64,000 bases of DNA, from the NCBI RefSeq assembly GCF_011386835.1, contig NC_088800.1, forward strand, positions 1,860,001 through 1,924,000, written 5' to 3'. Below the pieces are notes generated by a model, which worked only from the letters and a program-made list of their open reading frames with translations, was not told where the DNA came from and searched no databases. This document shows positions 50,031-60,565 of this stretch, piece by piece. Each line of letters starts with the position of its first letter. The stretch's first letter is position 1. A program made the position numbers and the translations under genes. Source of the DNA: Chrysemys picta bellii (taxonomy: Eukaryota; Chordata; Testudines; Emydidae).

Positions 50031-50869
50031 GGATGCTTAAATCTACCTGTTAGACAACTCCTGGCTATAGACAGATGGGAGAATACAAGTAAACAATGAG
50101 CCAGTACTGGTGAGCATGACAGGCCCCGGTCTCTGTATTCTAGTAGCCTAATGCTTGTCATTTTTTGTAGGCATGATGGCAAAGGAGAGTTACGTATATC
50201 CAAAGGAGGTGGGAAAGGATGTAACAGTCGGTGAAATATGCACTGCTGAGGTTTGGTACTTATCTTGTAGGATCTATTTTTAGGTATGTTATAAAATAAC
50301 ATCTATAAAGGCAAGAGAATGGGAGAGGATCATTAGCAATAGAGGGCTAGCCACAAGAACGTTTGGGAGGTACTGAAATGGGGGAAAGTGAAGCTGGCTG
50401 ATCGATTAGATCACACAGTGTGTTCTAGGATAAGGGCAAAAATATTAATTGCTTTTATTAATTATTTACTCAGTATATGGAAAGCTTTTTCTCCCTCTCA
50501 ATAGCATTTAAAATATTTCTGGTTGAATGTTTGAAGAAAATGGTATCCTATAGTGATTTTACATCTAAAAATTCAAAAATTTGGGTGGAATCTTTACTAG
50601 TTGCTATCAGCAATTCCACGTGCAGAATTTTTGATAATTCCAACTGCGAGAAAGCTTTATAGAAGATGTTTACATTTACAGATTAATGATTGGTTTACTG
50701 ATAGATCTCTTATGCTGTGTGAAACATACGCAGGTCCACTGTTCATTGCTGGTGGAATGGGACCATGCGGCCTAATAGGAGAAAGAACACAGCCGTTTTC
50801 TCATTAGTCCCCCGTCTGATTTTTCTTCAATCTACACAGCATCTTCGACAACAGGAAAAATATTTGACT
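50031..50869. other. AT-rich intergenic stretch
   Basis: Nothing recognised. Confidence 0.4.
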
Positions 50870-51115
50870 ACTTCAGATTACACGGACTTTCGAGAGATGG
50901 CTGGATATTTAGGCTGGAAGTAAAAAGGCAGTTTCTAGCCAACAGAGGAGTGAGGTTCTGGAACAGCCTCCAAATAGGAGCAGTGGGGGCAAACAATTTA
51001 ACAAATTTTAAAATGGAACTTGACAAGTTTATGAATGGGATTAGATAGCGGGGTTGCTTGTATCAGCAGGGGACTGGACCGGATGACCCTTCCAGTCCTA
51101 TGTTCTGATAAGGAA
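50870..51115 (+). mobile_element. CR1-like LINE 3' end, plus orientation
   Basis: GTGAGGTTCTGGAACAGCCT, AGTGGGGGCAAACAATTTAAC, GGAACTTGACAAGTTTATGAATGGG and GGGACTGGACCGGATGACCCTTCCAGTCCTATGTTCTGAT follow the C-terminal ORF2 region and 3' end of CR1-like LINEs. Older and of a different subfamily from the 51206-53530 copy. Confidence 0.75.
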
Positions 51116-51282
51116 TCTCAGACTGGACTTGGTGGGCAACAAGTGGAGGGTCTTCTATTGTAGGTCTAGCCAGACCAGGCTGTATTCTTGTTTTTCTTCA
51201 TGCAATGGAGGGCTGGAAGGGACCTTGATAGGTCATCTAGTCCCATCTGCAGCATGGAGGCAGGACTAAGTATTATCTAGAC

Positions 51283-51748
51283 CAGTGGTCCCCAAACTGT
51301 GGGAAAAGCCCCCTTAGGGGGGCACAGAGGAATGTTCAGGGGGGCGTGCAGCAGGGCCGGGCCAGCCTCCACGGGGGGGAGGGAGCTCCCCCCAGCCCCA
51401 GTCTGCCCCCAGCCACAACTCCACTCCACCCCCAACCCAGCTCTCGCCACAGTCACAGTTCCTCTCTGCCCCCAGCCCAGGTCCAGCCCCAGCCCCAGCC
51501 CCAGCTCCAGCTCCACTCTGCCCCCTGCTCTGCCCCCAGCCCAGCTCTGCCCTCATTCCCTCTCCACCCCCAGGCCAACTCCGCCTCTAGCCCCAGCTCC
51601 TTCCCCATCCCCAGTTCTGTCCCCAGCTTCGCCTTCAGCCCAAGCTCCTCTGCTGAGCCGACTGTGCAGTAAATTGGGGGGGGGCCAACGGACAGATTCC
51701 ATTACTGGTAAGATGGGGGGCGTGACAGGGAAAATCTGGACACCGCTG
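51283..51748. mobile_element. hAT element with C-rich tandem interior, inserted in CR1
   Basis: Begins CAGTGGTCCCCAAACTGTGG and ends with the inverse CAGCGGTGTCCAGATTTTCC. Flanks ATCTAGAC (51275-51282) and ATCTAGCC (51749-51756) match at 7 of 8. The interior repeats CAGCCCCAGC and CCAGCTCCACTCTGCCCC on the plus strand. Long ORFs on both strands are repeat by-products. Confidence 0.9.
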
Positions 51749-51885
51749 ATCTAGCCCATCCCTGACAGGTGTTTGTCTAACCTGGTCTTACAAACCTCCA
51801 GTGTGGGAGATTCCACAACCTCCCTGGGCAATTTGTTCCAGTGCTTAACTACCCTATAGTTCAAAAGTTTCCCTAATGTCTAACC

Positions 51886-52319
51886 CAGGGCTGGCCAAAG
51901 GTCTGGCTCCGGAGCCACATGTGGCTCTTCAGAAGTTAATATGCGGCTCCTCGTACAGGCACCGACTCCGGGGCTGGAGCTACAGGTGCCAACTTTCCAA
52001 TGTGCAGGGGGGTGCTCACTGCTCAACCCCTGGCTCTGCCACAGGCCCTGCCCCCACGCCACCCCTTCCCGCCCCCTCCCCTGAGCCTGCTGTGCCCTCG
52101 CTCCTCCGCCTCCAAGCTTCCTGCATGCCCCGAAACAGCTGATCAGGAGATGCGGGGTGGGAGGGGGAGGTGCTGATCTGCGGGGCTGCCGGTGGTTGGG
52201 AGGCACTGGGAGTGGGGCGGGGGAGCTGATGGGGGGGCTGCTGATGTATTACTGCGGCTCTTTGGCAATGTACATTGGTAAATTCTGGCTCCTTCTCAGG
52301 CTCAGGTTGGCCACCCCTG
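51886..52319. mobile_element. hAT element inserted in CR1, second of two
   Basis: Begins CAGGGCTGGCCAAAGGTCTG and ends CTCAGGTTGGCCACCCCTG (inverse CAGGGGTGGCC). Flanks GTCTAACC/TTTAACCT fit an 8-bp duplication if one end base is allowed to vary. The uninterrupted CR1 reads TAACCTAAATCTCCC across the junction. Contains GGCTCCGGAGCCACATGTGG near the left end and GCGGCTCTTTGGCAATG near the right. Non-coding. Confidence 0.85.
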
Positions 52320-53588
52320 TTTAACCTAAATCTCCCTTGCTGCAATTTAAGACCGTTCTTCTTGTCCTGTCTTCAGTGGATCACTCTCCTCTTTATAACA
52401 ACCTTTTACATACTTGAAGACTGTTATCCTGTTCCCCACTCAGTCTTTTCTTCTCCACACTAAACAAATCCAGTTTTTTCAAACTTTCCTCAAGGGCCAT
52501 GTTTTCTAGACCGTTCATTTCTTGTTGCTCTCTTCTGGATTTCCTCCAATTTGTTCACATCTTTCTCAAAGTGTGGTGCCCAGAACTGGGCACAATACTC
52601 TAGTTGAGGCCTAATCAGCGAGGAGTAGAACGGAAGAATTACTTCTCATGGCTTGCTTACAACACTCCTGCTAATACAGCTCAGAATGATGTTTGCTTTT
52701 TTTGCAAATGTGTTACACTGTTGACTCTAATTTAGTTTGTGATCCACTATAACCCCAGATCCTTTTCTGCCGTACTCCTTCCTAGGCAGTCATTTCCCAT
52801 TTTGTATGTGTGCAATCGATTGTTCCTTCCTAAGTGGAGTACTTTCCATTTGTCCCTATTGAATTTCATCCTATTTACTTTAGACCATTTCTCCAGTTTG
52901 TCCAGATCATTTCTGAATTTTAATCCTGTCCTCCAAAGTGCTTGCAACCCCTCCCAGCTTGGTATCATCTGCAGACTTTGTAAGTGTACTCTCTATGCCA
53001 CTATCCAAATTACTTATAAAGATATTGAATAGAACTGGAGCTAGGACAGATCCCTGCGAGACCCGACTCAATATGCCCTTCCAGCTTGAGTGTGAACCAT
53101 TGATAACAACTCTTAGCATGGTTTTCCAACCAATTGTGCACCTACCTTATAATATGTTCATCTAGGGTGTATTTCCCTAGTTTGTTTATGAGACAGTCAT
53201 GTGAGACAGTTTCAAAAGCCTTATTAAAGTCAAGATATATCACATCTATTGCTCCCACATTCACAAGGTTTGTTACCCTGTCAAAGAAGGATATTGGTTG
53301 GTCTGACATGATTACTTGACGACTTCATGGTGACTGTTACTTATCACCTTATTTTCTTCTAGGTGCTTGCAAACTGATGTTTGATTATTTGCTCCATTAT
53401 TTTTCATGGTACCAAAATTAAGCTGACTGGTTCATAATTCCCTGGGTTGTCCTTATTCCCCTTTTTATAGATCGGTACTACATTTTCCCTTCTCATATGA
53501 ATTCAATACTTTGCAGAGCTATGTTTTCTCTAATATACACTAACAAACGAAATGCTAAGTGTTCCTTCACACTCTCATAGCTACTATT

Positions 53589-53710
53589 AAGGTTGCCAAC
53601 CCTCCAGGATTGTCTTGGAGTCTCCACGAATTAAAGAATAATCTTAATTAAAGATTATGTCATGTGATGAAACCTCCAGGAATACGTCCAACCAAAACTG
53701 GCAACCCTAC
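53589..53710. mobile_element. Short TIR element (MITE), AGGTTGCCAAC termini
   Basis: TAAGGTTGCCAACCCTCCAG at left and CTGGCAACCCTA at right are inverted termini. Flanks CTACTATT (53581-53588) and CTACTGTG (53711-53718) match at 6 of 8. Length 122 bases. hAT-like by its duplication length. Confidence 0.65.
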
Positions 53711-54796
53711 CTACTGTGCAAATGCTTTATTGATCCCAGCCTAAAAGGATCAACACCCTGATGCCTGCTTTTTATTCAGTATATGGCATTTTCCTCATAA
53801 AGCAGTATAAAGAGTTCACAGTATCGAGGTGAATCCGTTTTTAAGGGGAAAGTACAGGGTGTTTCAAAGGGTATATGCATTGTGCAACACGTCTATCTTA
53901 AAACTTCAGTAAGTAGCCCTGTAATGGTCCTGTGCTAGCTGCATTGGAAGACAAGATAAGGTTGCCATTCCACTTGACCAAACTCCCATGTTCTATTTTG
54001 TGTAATATTATCACCTTTTCTCTGTGTCGGTAGGATATTCCCTTGTCTCTCCATCTTTTAAACTGAGCACGGTTTGGATTCCAACCAGAGAGTGTGTCAA
54101 ATCACAGAGAAGAGGGAAAAACATGTTTAATTTATTGCAAAGGCAGATATTTTACATGGACAAAAATTAATTAATTAGCCATCTGAAGGAAAATACCCCA
54201 GTGTAATTGTATTTAAGAAAGCGGTTCTCAGCTAATTATGTTCATCACTCCCCAAAATGCAAGCAAGCAGTTTATCCTCCCATTGAAACCCAGGGGACAT
54301 GAATGAGTAGCTCCTTCCCACATAAACCTTCAGTACATCAGTGAGAACACAGGCTCTGTTTCTGGATCAGAGTAATACCTTCCCCCAGGTCACCATATAT
54401 TATTGATGAATAGAACATCAAATGGGAAGGGGAGAGAGGTAGTTTTCGTAAGTTGGATAAACTGCAGTGAAATAATTCATCATTTTCTTTCCTAAACCTT
54501 TAGACTGTATTGCCCTTCGTTGTAAATGATCAGTCTATAAAGGACTCATTGTAAGTGAAATCATAACCTACAGCTTCATATGGAGACATTCCTAGAATCC
54601 TAATTTCACCCACCCACCTCTTACACTGCAACACAAAGAGAGCATGTCCACTTTCAGCAATGGTTGCTTTGATGGTGCCTTTAGATAATCTAGACAATGA
54701 GGGCCATATTCTGGATATTAGAGTTCAGCCCAGATGTGCTCAGGAAATGGCAAACTAAAGGTGCAGGGCCAAAGCATTGACTTCTCAGACCAATAT
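53711..54796. other. AT-rich intergenic stretch
   Basis: Nothing recognised. Confidence 0.4.
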
Positions 54797-55029
54797 TACT
54801 CCTGGGGGAATTCGCACCATTGCATGTGCACAGAATTCATGTCCCCCATAGATTTCTTTGCTTCCCCATAGAAAAATGACTTTCTGACAGGAAAGCAAAA
54901 AGCAGCTGCAAGAGAAGTCATGCACCACTCCCAAGCTGCGCAGGTACATTGCTTCAGGCACCCAGAGCAGCTGGTGAAGACGTAAATCACGGCAGGGCTG
55001 GGGACACCCCAGCCAGTGGCTCCTACCCT

Positions 55030-55316
55030 CAAGGCCGGCTCCAGCTTTTTTGCCACCCCAAGTGGTGGGTGGGTGGGTGGGTGGGGGGACGACAAACGAT
55101 TGAGCTGCCGCTGAAGTGCCGCCGAGGAGGAAGACAGGGAGTGAAGGATCCGCCGCCGAATTACCACCGAAAACTGAGGCGGGCCGGCTGAGCTGCCGCC
55201 AAAGTGCCGCCGCTGCCGCCCCGGTCGTGCCGCCCCAACAAAGGATGGAGTGCCGCCCCTTTATATTGGCTGCCCCAGGCACCTGCTTCCTTCGCCAGTG
55301 CCTGGATCTGGCCCTG
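55030..55316. mobile_element. hAT element nested in the 54797 element, perfect 8-bp TSD
   Basis: Begins CAAGGCCGGCTCCAGCTTTT and ends GCCTGGATCTGGCCCTG. CCTACCCT is present on both sides (55022-55029 and 55317-55324). Contains GGTGGGTGGGTGGGTGGG (55065-55083) and GCCGCCG runs. Non-coding. Confidence 0.85.
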
Positions 55317-55519
55317 CCTACCCTGAGCCGGAATCAGCTGCTAGTCCCAGCTGGACGGGAGGCAGGAGAGGACATGACTTTCTCATCCCCTGCAAGGAGT
55401 GGCTGGGGCCGTGTCAGACCCACTCCCAGAAACCTCCCCCAGCTGCAGGAAGCTCAGCATCCTCCCCTGCTTCCTGCCCCATTGCTCCTCAGCTGTGGGA
55501 AGAGGGGTCACTGCTCCCC

Positions 55520-56035
55520 CATCCACCCAACCCCCATGCATCTGGACCTTCCCTACCCAGACACCCCCACCAAGCCTCACCTTGTACACCCAGAACCCCC
55601 AGCCCTCCATACCCGAACCCCACCCCACTGAACCTCAGCCCCTGCCTCTGGAGCCCCCTGCCTCTGGACCACCACCCCTGCACCCATACCACCCCCCACT
55701 GAGCCCCATGCACTCAAACCCCTACCCTGATGAGCCCCACCACCCTGAGCCCCTACATCCAGAGCCCCAAGCCACTGACCCCCAACTAGCTGCACCCAGA
55801 CCCCCACCCAGCCCCATTCCCGCAGAACCCAGATCCCCCTGCTTAGACCCCCACACCCAGACCCCTCCACTGACCCCCAATCACTTTCACCTGGAACCCC
55901 GCCAACAAGCCTCTGTGCATCCAGATCCCCTCACACCTAGACCCCCATTGAGCAGCCTGCACCCAGCTTGTCTCACACAGAATCCTCTCACCCCACACCT
56001 GGATCCCACAACACTGAGCCCCTCCACTCTTGGTT
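55520..56035. repeat. C-rich tandem repeat
   Basis: Irregular repeats of CCCAGAACCCCCAGCC, CACCCAGACCCC and CACTGAGCCCC on the plus strand, giving proline-rich ORFs that are not genes. Confidence 0.7.
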
Positions 56036-56340
56036 GAGCAGGGACTGCCTGGTTGAGCCTGCCTGCCCCACACCTGGTGCACCTGGCGCAGAGGGGCAGG
56101 GCCCCAGAGTGTTTCTGGGTCAGGCCCAGGCCTGTGCTGTGTCAGGGTCGGGAGCAGCCTCACCACTGAGTCTGTGTCCCCTGGGGGGGGTGGGGAGGCT
56201 GCAGGGTGATCTCCCACCTTTGTACAGCTGGTGGCCTGTGCTCCCCACTGCCATTCTGGAGCCTCTGCCTTTATTTATTGACAAATAAAACTTGCAGAAT
56301 TTTAAAATATTGTGCGCAGAATTTTTAATTTTATGGTATC

Positions 56341-56440
56341 CGAAGAAGTGGGCTGTAGCCCACGAAAGCTTATGCTCTAATAAATTTGTTAGTTTCTAAG
56401 GTGCCACAAGTACTCCTGTTCTTTTTGTGTAAAAGGGGAC
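56341..56440. repeat. Abundant reptilian repeat, CCCACGAAAGCTTATGCTC type
   Basis: GAAGTGGGCTGTAGCCCACG (palindrome), AAAGCTTATGCTCTAATAAA and GGTGCCACAAGTACTCCTG are typical of a very common turtle and crocodile repeat. Class not assigned by me; a Penelope-type terminal repeat is possible. Confidence 0.6.
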
Positions 56441-56442
56441 AT

Positions 56443-57835
56443 AGATAGCAATTGATATGTTAGAAGCCATGAAGTGTAGATGATTGATTAGAGAAATGAA
56501 AGACATAAGGCAAAATCCATGGCCGATAAGGCTAAGGACAATAAGGAGTTTATGTATATCAGAAACAAAAGAAATCCTAGCAATGGTATATACCCTTGAC
56601 TAGAAGTAGATGGTAAAATAGTTATTAACAATGCAAAAAAGGGCAACGTGCTCACCAAATATTTCTGTTCTGTATTTGGAAAGAAGCAGGAGGCTGTACT
56701 CATATCACATGAGGATGATGAAGTACTTTCCAGTCCAAACAGCATCTACCAGGGATCAACATTTTTAAATCAGCAGGCCTGGATAATTTCCACCCAAGAG
56801 TCCTAAAAGAGTCAACTAAGGAGACCTTTGAACTGCTGACATTAATTTTTAATACATCTTAGAACACTGGGAAAATTCCAGAAGACTGGGAGAGTGCTCA
56901 TGTTTTGCCAATATTAAAAAAAGGGCAAGTGGGATAACCAGGGTAACTATGGGCGAGTTAGACTGACATTAATCCTGAGCAAAATAATGGAAAAGCTGAT
57001 ATGGGATTCAATTAACAGTTATAAATACAATTAATACCAGTCAACTTGACTTTATGGAAAATAGGTCTTGTTAAACATACCTGATATAATTTTTCGATGA
57101 GATTAAAAGTTTGGTGGATAAAAGTAACTATGTAGGTAACAGTAAAGTATTTGACTTAGTACCGCACGACATTCTGATTACAAAATTAGTACAATACAAC
57201 AAGAGGAAAGCACAAGTTAACTGGATTAAGAACTGGCTAACTGACAGATCTCAAAAAGTACCGGCATATGGGGAATCATCACGAATGGAGGGGTTTCTAG
57301 TGGGGTTCCACAGAGATTGGTACTCGGCCCAATTCAATAATTTTTATCAGTGATCTGAAAGCAAGTATAAAATCACTGCTGCTAACATTTGCACATAACA
57401 CAAAATTTGGTGGAATGGTAAATAGTGATAAGGCCAGGACAGTCATACAGAGAGATCTGGATTGCTTGGTAACCCGAGCTCATTCAAACACAATGTGTTT
57501 TAATACAGCCAAATGCAAGGAACAAATAATGTAGGCCGTACCTACAGACTGGGGACTGTCTCCTGGAAAGCAGGGACTCAGCAAAGGGTTTAGGGACCAT
57601 TGTGGACAAACAGCTAAACACAAACTCCCAATGGGATTCTGTGGCAGAAAGGGTCATTTCAGCTCCTGGATGGACAGACAGGGGAATAGCGTGCAGGAGT
57701 GGGGAGGTGATTTTACCTCTGTATGCAGCGCTGCTGAGACAGATACTGGAACACTGCATCCACTTGTGGTGTCCACACTAAAAAACTGGAGAGGGCGCAG
57801 AAAGGAACCACTGAAATTATTTGAGGGCACTGGCT
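56443..57835 (+). mobile_element. Old CR1-like LINE, ORF2 remnant
   Basis: Plus strand shows decayed reverse-transcriptase blocks: SAGLDNFHPRVLKE-type reading near 56770-56810, SKVFDLVPHDILITKLVQYN (57135-57200), NWIKNWLTDRSQKVPAYGES (57218-57277), then the downstream lineage of the LDCLVTR..FNTAKCKE type and, near 57740, an ILEHCIHLWCPH-like segment. Multiple stops and shifts. More diverged than the two minus-strand CR1 copies, so older. Confidence 0.8.
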
Positions 57836-57904
57836 ACAACGGGAGCAGGACCAGGTTCAGTGGGAGGGCATCAGCCAGCTGGGAATGTGGTCTGGCACTC
57901 AAGC

Positions 57905-58023
57905 TGGTGAGGTTCTCACCCACGAAAGCTTATGCTCCCAATACTTCTGTTAGTCTCAAAGGCGCCACAGGACCCTCTGTTGCTTTTTACAGATTCAGAC
58001 TAACACGGCTACCCCTCTGATAC
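57905..58023. repeat. Second copy of the CCCACGAAAGCTTATGCTC repeat
   Basis: CACCCACGAAAGCTTATGCTC, TGTTAGTCTCAAAGGCGCCAC and GACTAACACGGCTACCCCTC, in the same direction as the copy at 56341-56440 but of another subfamily. Confidence 0.6.
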
Positions 58024-60439
58024 TTGCCAGGTGTGTGCGCGGGATACCCACCACACCTCTGAGACAACCCTTTCCTCAGGTTTGTTCTCACTCTCTGAAT
58101 CCGAGTCTATTTTGGAGCCATAAGGGATGAAGTTCTAAAGCCAGCTCTTCATGAAAACAAAAGGGAACAGGAGAGCAGAAAGATTTAAGAATGAACCAGA
58201 GGGCTTAAAAGCAAACACTAATTAACCTTCATGTTTTGAAAATCTGGCTTCACAGAGCACAGCCACTTCCTAGAAGGGGGAGGAAAACTCCACCTCTGCA
58301 GGGAACATAAGGCAGTTTGAAGAGCTTGTTTTCAGCCCTGCGCTAATGAGTTATTTTAGAGTATACATGCTGGGCTGTTTAGTGTCATTTTAGTGTCTAT
58401 GCAAGAAGCCACACGTGTTCAGTGGCAACGCACGATTTTCCACATGGCCCCACTGCAGAAAGAGCACATGTGAGAAATGTTCATTCTCTAGGCCGAGTCA
58501 GTACTTGGCCTCTCTGTCCCCAATGCCAATTGGGATGGAAGCACCTGTCTGCTAGCAGCGAGAGTGAGCCCACCAATTTGCACGTTGTGTTATTTCTGAA
58601 GGGTGGTAACAATGGCGGTGGCATAAAGAGATCTGGCGTTCTAGTGTCAAAAGGAGAGAGAGAGAGAGAGATCAATGGACCACAACCACTGAGGTTTGCA
58701 ATATTCCCCCTTCCTGGCCATTGACAGTAAGAGGGATGAGCTCAAGGAAGATTATATGTGGCTTTGGCAGGTGCCTGTGCTGGCCTCCCTTGATTTCAGG
58801 GTAACTGCAAGCGGACAGACCGTGATGTTTGATCAGTGGTGGGGAAGGTTTTAAACAGCCACAGACACCCAGATAGGCTGTAACCAATGGATTTTTCCTC
58901 CTTAAATACACTGGAGAGTCTGAGCTGCAGACTCCCTTGCTTCCTCTGGACTTCCCTCTGTTGCAGCATCTCTCCACTGAAGTGAATAGCACTTCCCCGG
59001 GATTCCATCTCTGGCACAGAACTCTGCAGCAGAACGGGAGCGATTTCATTACACAACGCTGTATTTTATTAGTCAGTTGAAACGGCTACATTAGACCCCT
59101 GCATAATCAAATCTTTACTGTACCACTGCCGAAAACCCACCCAACGACACAGCACAGTGCTTCAGTGGGGGAACACGGCAACCGAGCAAAAAGCCAAGAT
59201 CAGCAGCCAGGGCAAATTAAGACAGGATCTTTTTTGGAACCAGGATATAGGCCCCTGGTGTCAGAGAAAGCCTCTGACTTGGAAACATGAAGCAGGTGGT
59301 CTGAAGGATCTGAGAGCTCAGCACAGAGACCCAGGGTTGTTTTGAAGCCCCTTGTCCTTTTCTCACCCATGGGAGAGGCTTCAGCACAGTGCAGATGGGA
59401 CCTGCAGGAGGGAGACACCGCACTGCCATGGAAACCCTCAGTCCTCCCCCAAGAGCGAGGGGACACAGAGCACCCACCTCTGGGGCTGGGGCTGGGTAGG
59501 ATAGTCTACACTTCCAGCCCCAGTTCCCACTGAAAGGCTGCAGTAATATCCCACTTTGCTCTGAGCAGCCAGTGGGGAGGAAAAGTAACCGAACAGCAGC
59601 ATTTCAGGGAGGGTTTTTCGAAGACGGCTGAAATGTTGGTGTGTCGAGGGTCCATTTAATATTAACTCCCCCTTGGAAAGCAGGAACATGCAGAGGAGGC
59701 TGCAGGTTGGACTGTTCTTGTCCTTTCTCTGAGGACATCCACAGCAGTGTGGGAACTCAGGTGCCAGAACTAAGGGGACCCTTTCATTCGGAGTGACCTC
59801 TCATGGGATACAGGGCTTCTTCTTGGATTGCTGGGGCTGAGACCTGGCAAACTTCTAACAACGGTGCCAGAGCCAGTCCAACAGTAGGTGGCCAGCCAGC
59901 TGCAGTAGCATTTTTCCACCTGCATGAGTGGCTAGCAAATCGTACCTCTGAGCACTGAGAGGGACAAGGACCAGGTTCCACTATCCATACTCACACTGCA
60001 TAGTGCCCTAACTTATCTTCCATTAGGACGCACTCGCCCAGACAAAGGACTTTAAGTGGGAAGCCTCAGTACGCTCAAAAAAATAACGAGGTGAATTGCC
60101 TAACAAAGCGTGAAACACATTGGCAAGAAAACAGGTCTGTGGAAGGGACACAACCAAAAAGGAGCATGGATTTCTGCAATGTTGACCATAATCCTGCATG
60201 CTGGTAAGGAGAACTCCCTCCAGAGTCAAAGGGACCTCTGCCTGTGTACAGACTGCGGGATCAGGCACTGCCTCAGCTGGAAACTGCATGACCACAGCAT
60301 TGTCTCAGTGCATCTGTGGTGGGATTTTAATCTCAAGCCTCCCTTGCCATGTTCCCAGTGCCAGAATTCCCTACTCAGCACACCCACAGCTCCAGCATCC
60401 CTGATGTCTATGCACTCCAGAGATCTTGTCACATTCACA
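58024..60439. other. Intergenic, no gene recognised
   Basis: Mixed composition. Short GA run at 58652-58669. ORFs up to 125 codons on both strands with no recognisable domain. Confidence 0.45.
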
Positions 60440-60565
60440 AGGGACTACCAGATCATCTAGTCTGACCTCCTGTATATCACAGACTACTAAACACCACCCA
60501 GTACCCACACACCAAGCCAACAATCAAAATCAGACCCAAGCATTACAGCCCTCACTGTGTTGCTG
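60440..60565 (-). mobile_element. CR1-like LINE 3' end, reverse orientation
   Basis: CAGATCATCTAGTCTGACCTCCTGTATATCACAGACTACTAAACACC is the reversed 3' region of a CR1-type LINE, as at 41830. Confidence 0.65.

Larger units (their letters stand above)
51206..53530 (-). mobile_element. CR1 LINE, 5'-truncated, interrupted by two hAT elements
   Basis: 3' end at left (GGGCTGGAAGGGACCTTGAT). The minus strand shows, from right to left, remnants of the RT fingers and palm (53200-53500), then RVSQGSVLAPVLFNIFISNL (about 53050), the catalytic block as KSADDTKLGG (usual FADD/YADD), DLDKLEKWSKVNRMKFN and LGRNNRLHTYKMGNDCLGRS. Many stops and shifts. Less truncated than the 44457 copy, and more decayed (Ser replaces Phe in the catalytic block). 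hAT insertions at 51283 and 51886 split its 3' region. Confidence 0.9.
54797..56340. mobile_element. TIR DNA transposon, non-autonomous, right terminus eroded
   Basis: Starts TACTCCTGGGGGAATTCGCA and has TGACAAATAAAACTTGCAGA and ATATTGTGCGCAGAATTTTT at the right, as in an abundant turtle repeat whose full right end should mirror the left (GAATTC..CCAGGAGTA). That last segment is missing: the copy runs into another repeat at about 56340. Interior holds a nested hAT element (55030-55316) and a C-rich tandem repeat. The superfamily is not certain. Confidence 0.7.

Noticed and set aside
51299..51754. Proline/serine-rich ORFs on both strands
   Set aside because: C-rich tandem interior of a hAT element.
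55116..56217. Proline-rich ORFs up to 212 codons
   Set aside because: Tandem C-rich interior of a DNA transposon; no conserved domain.
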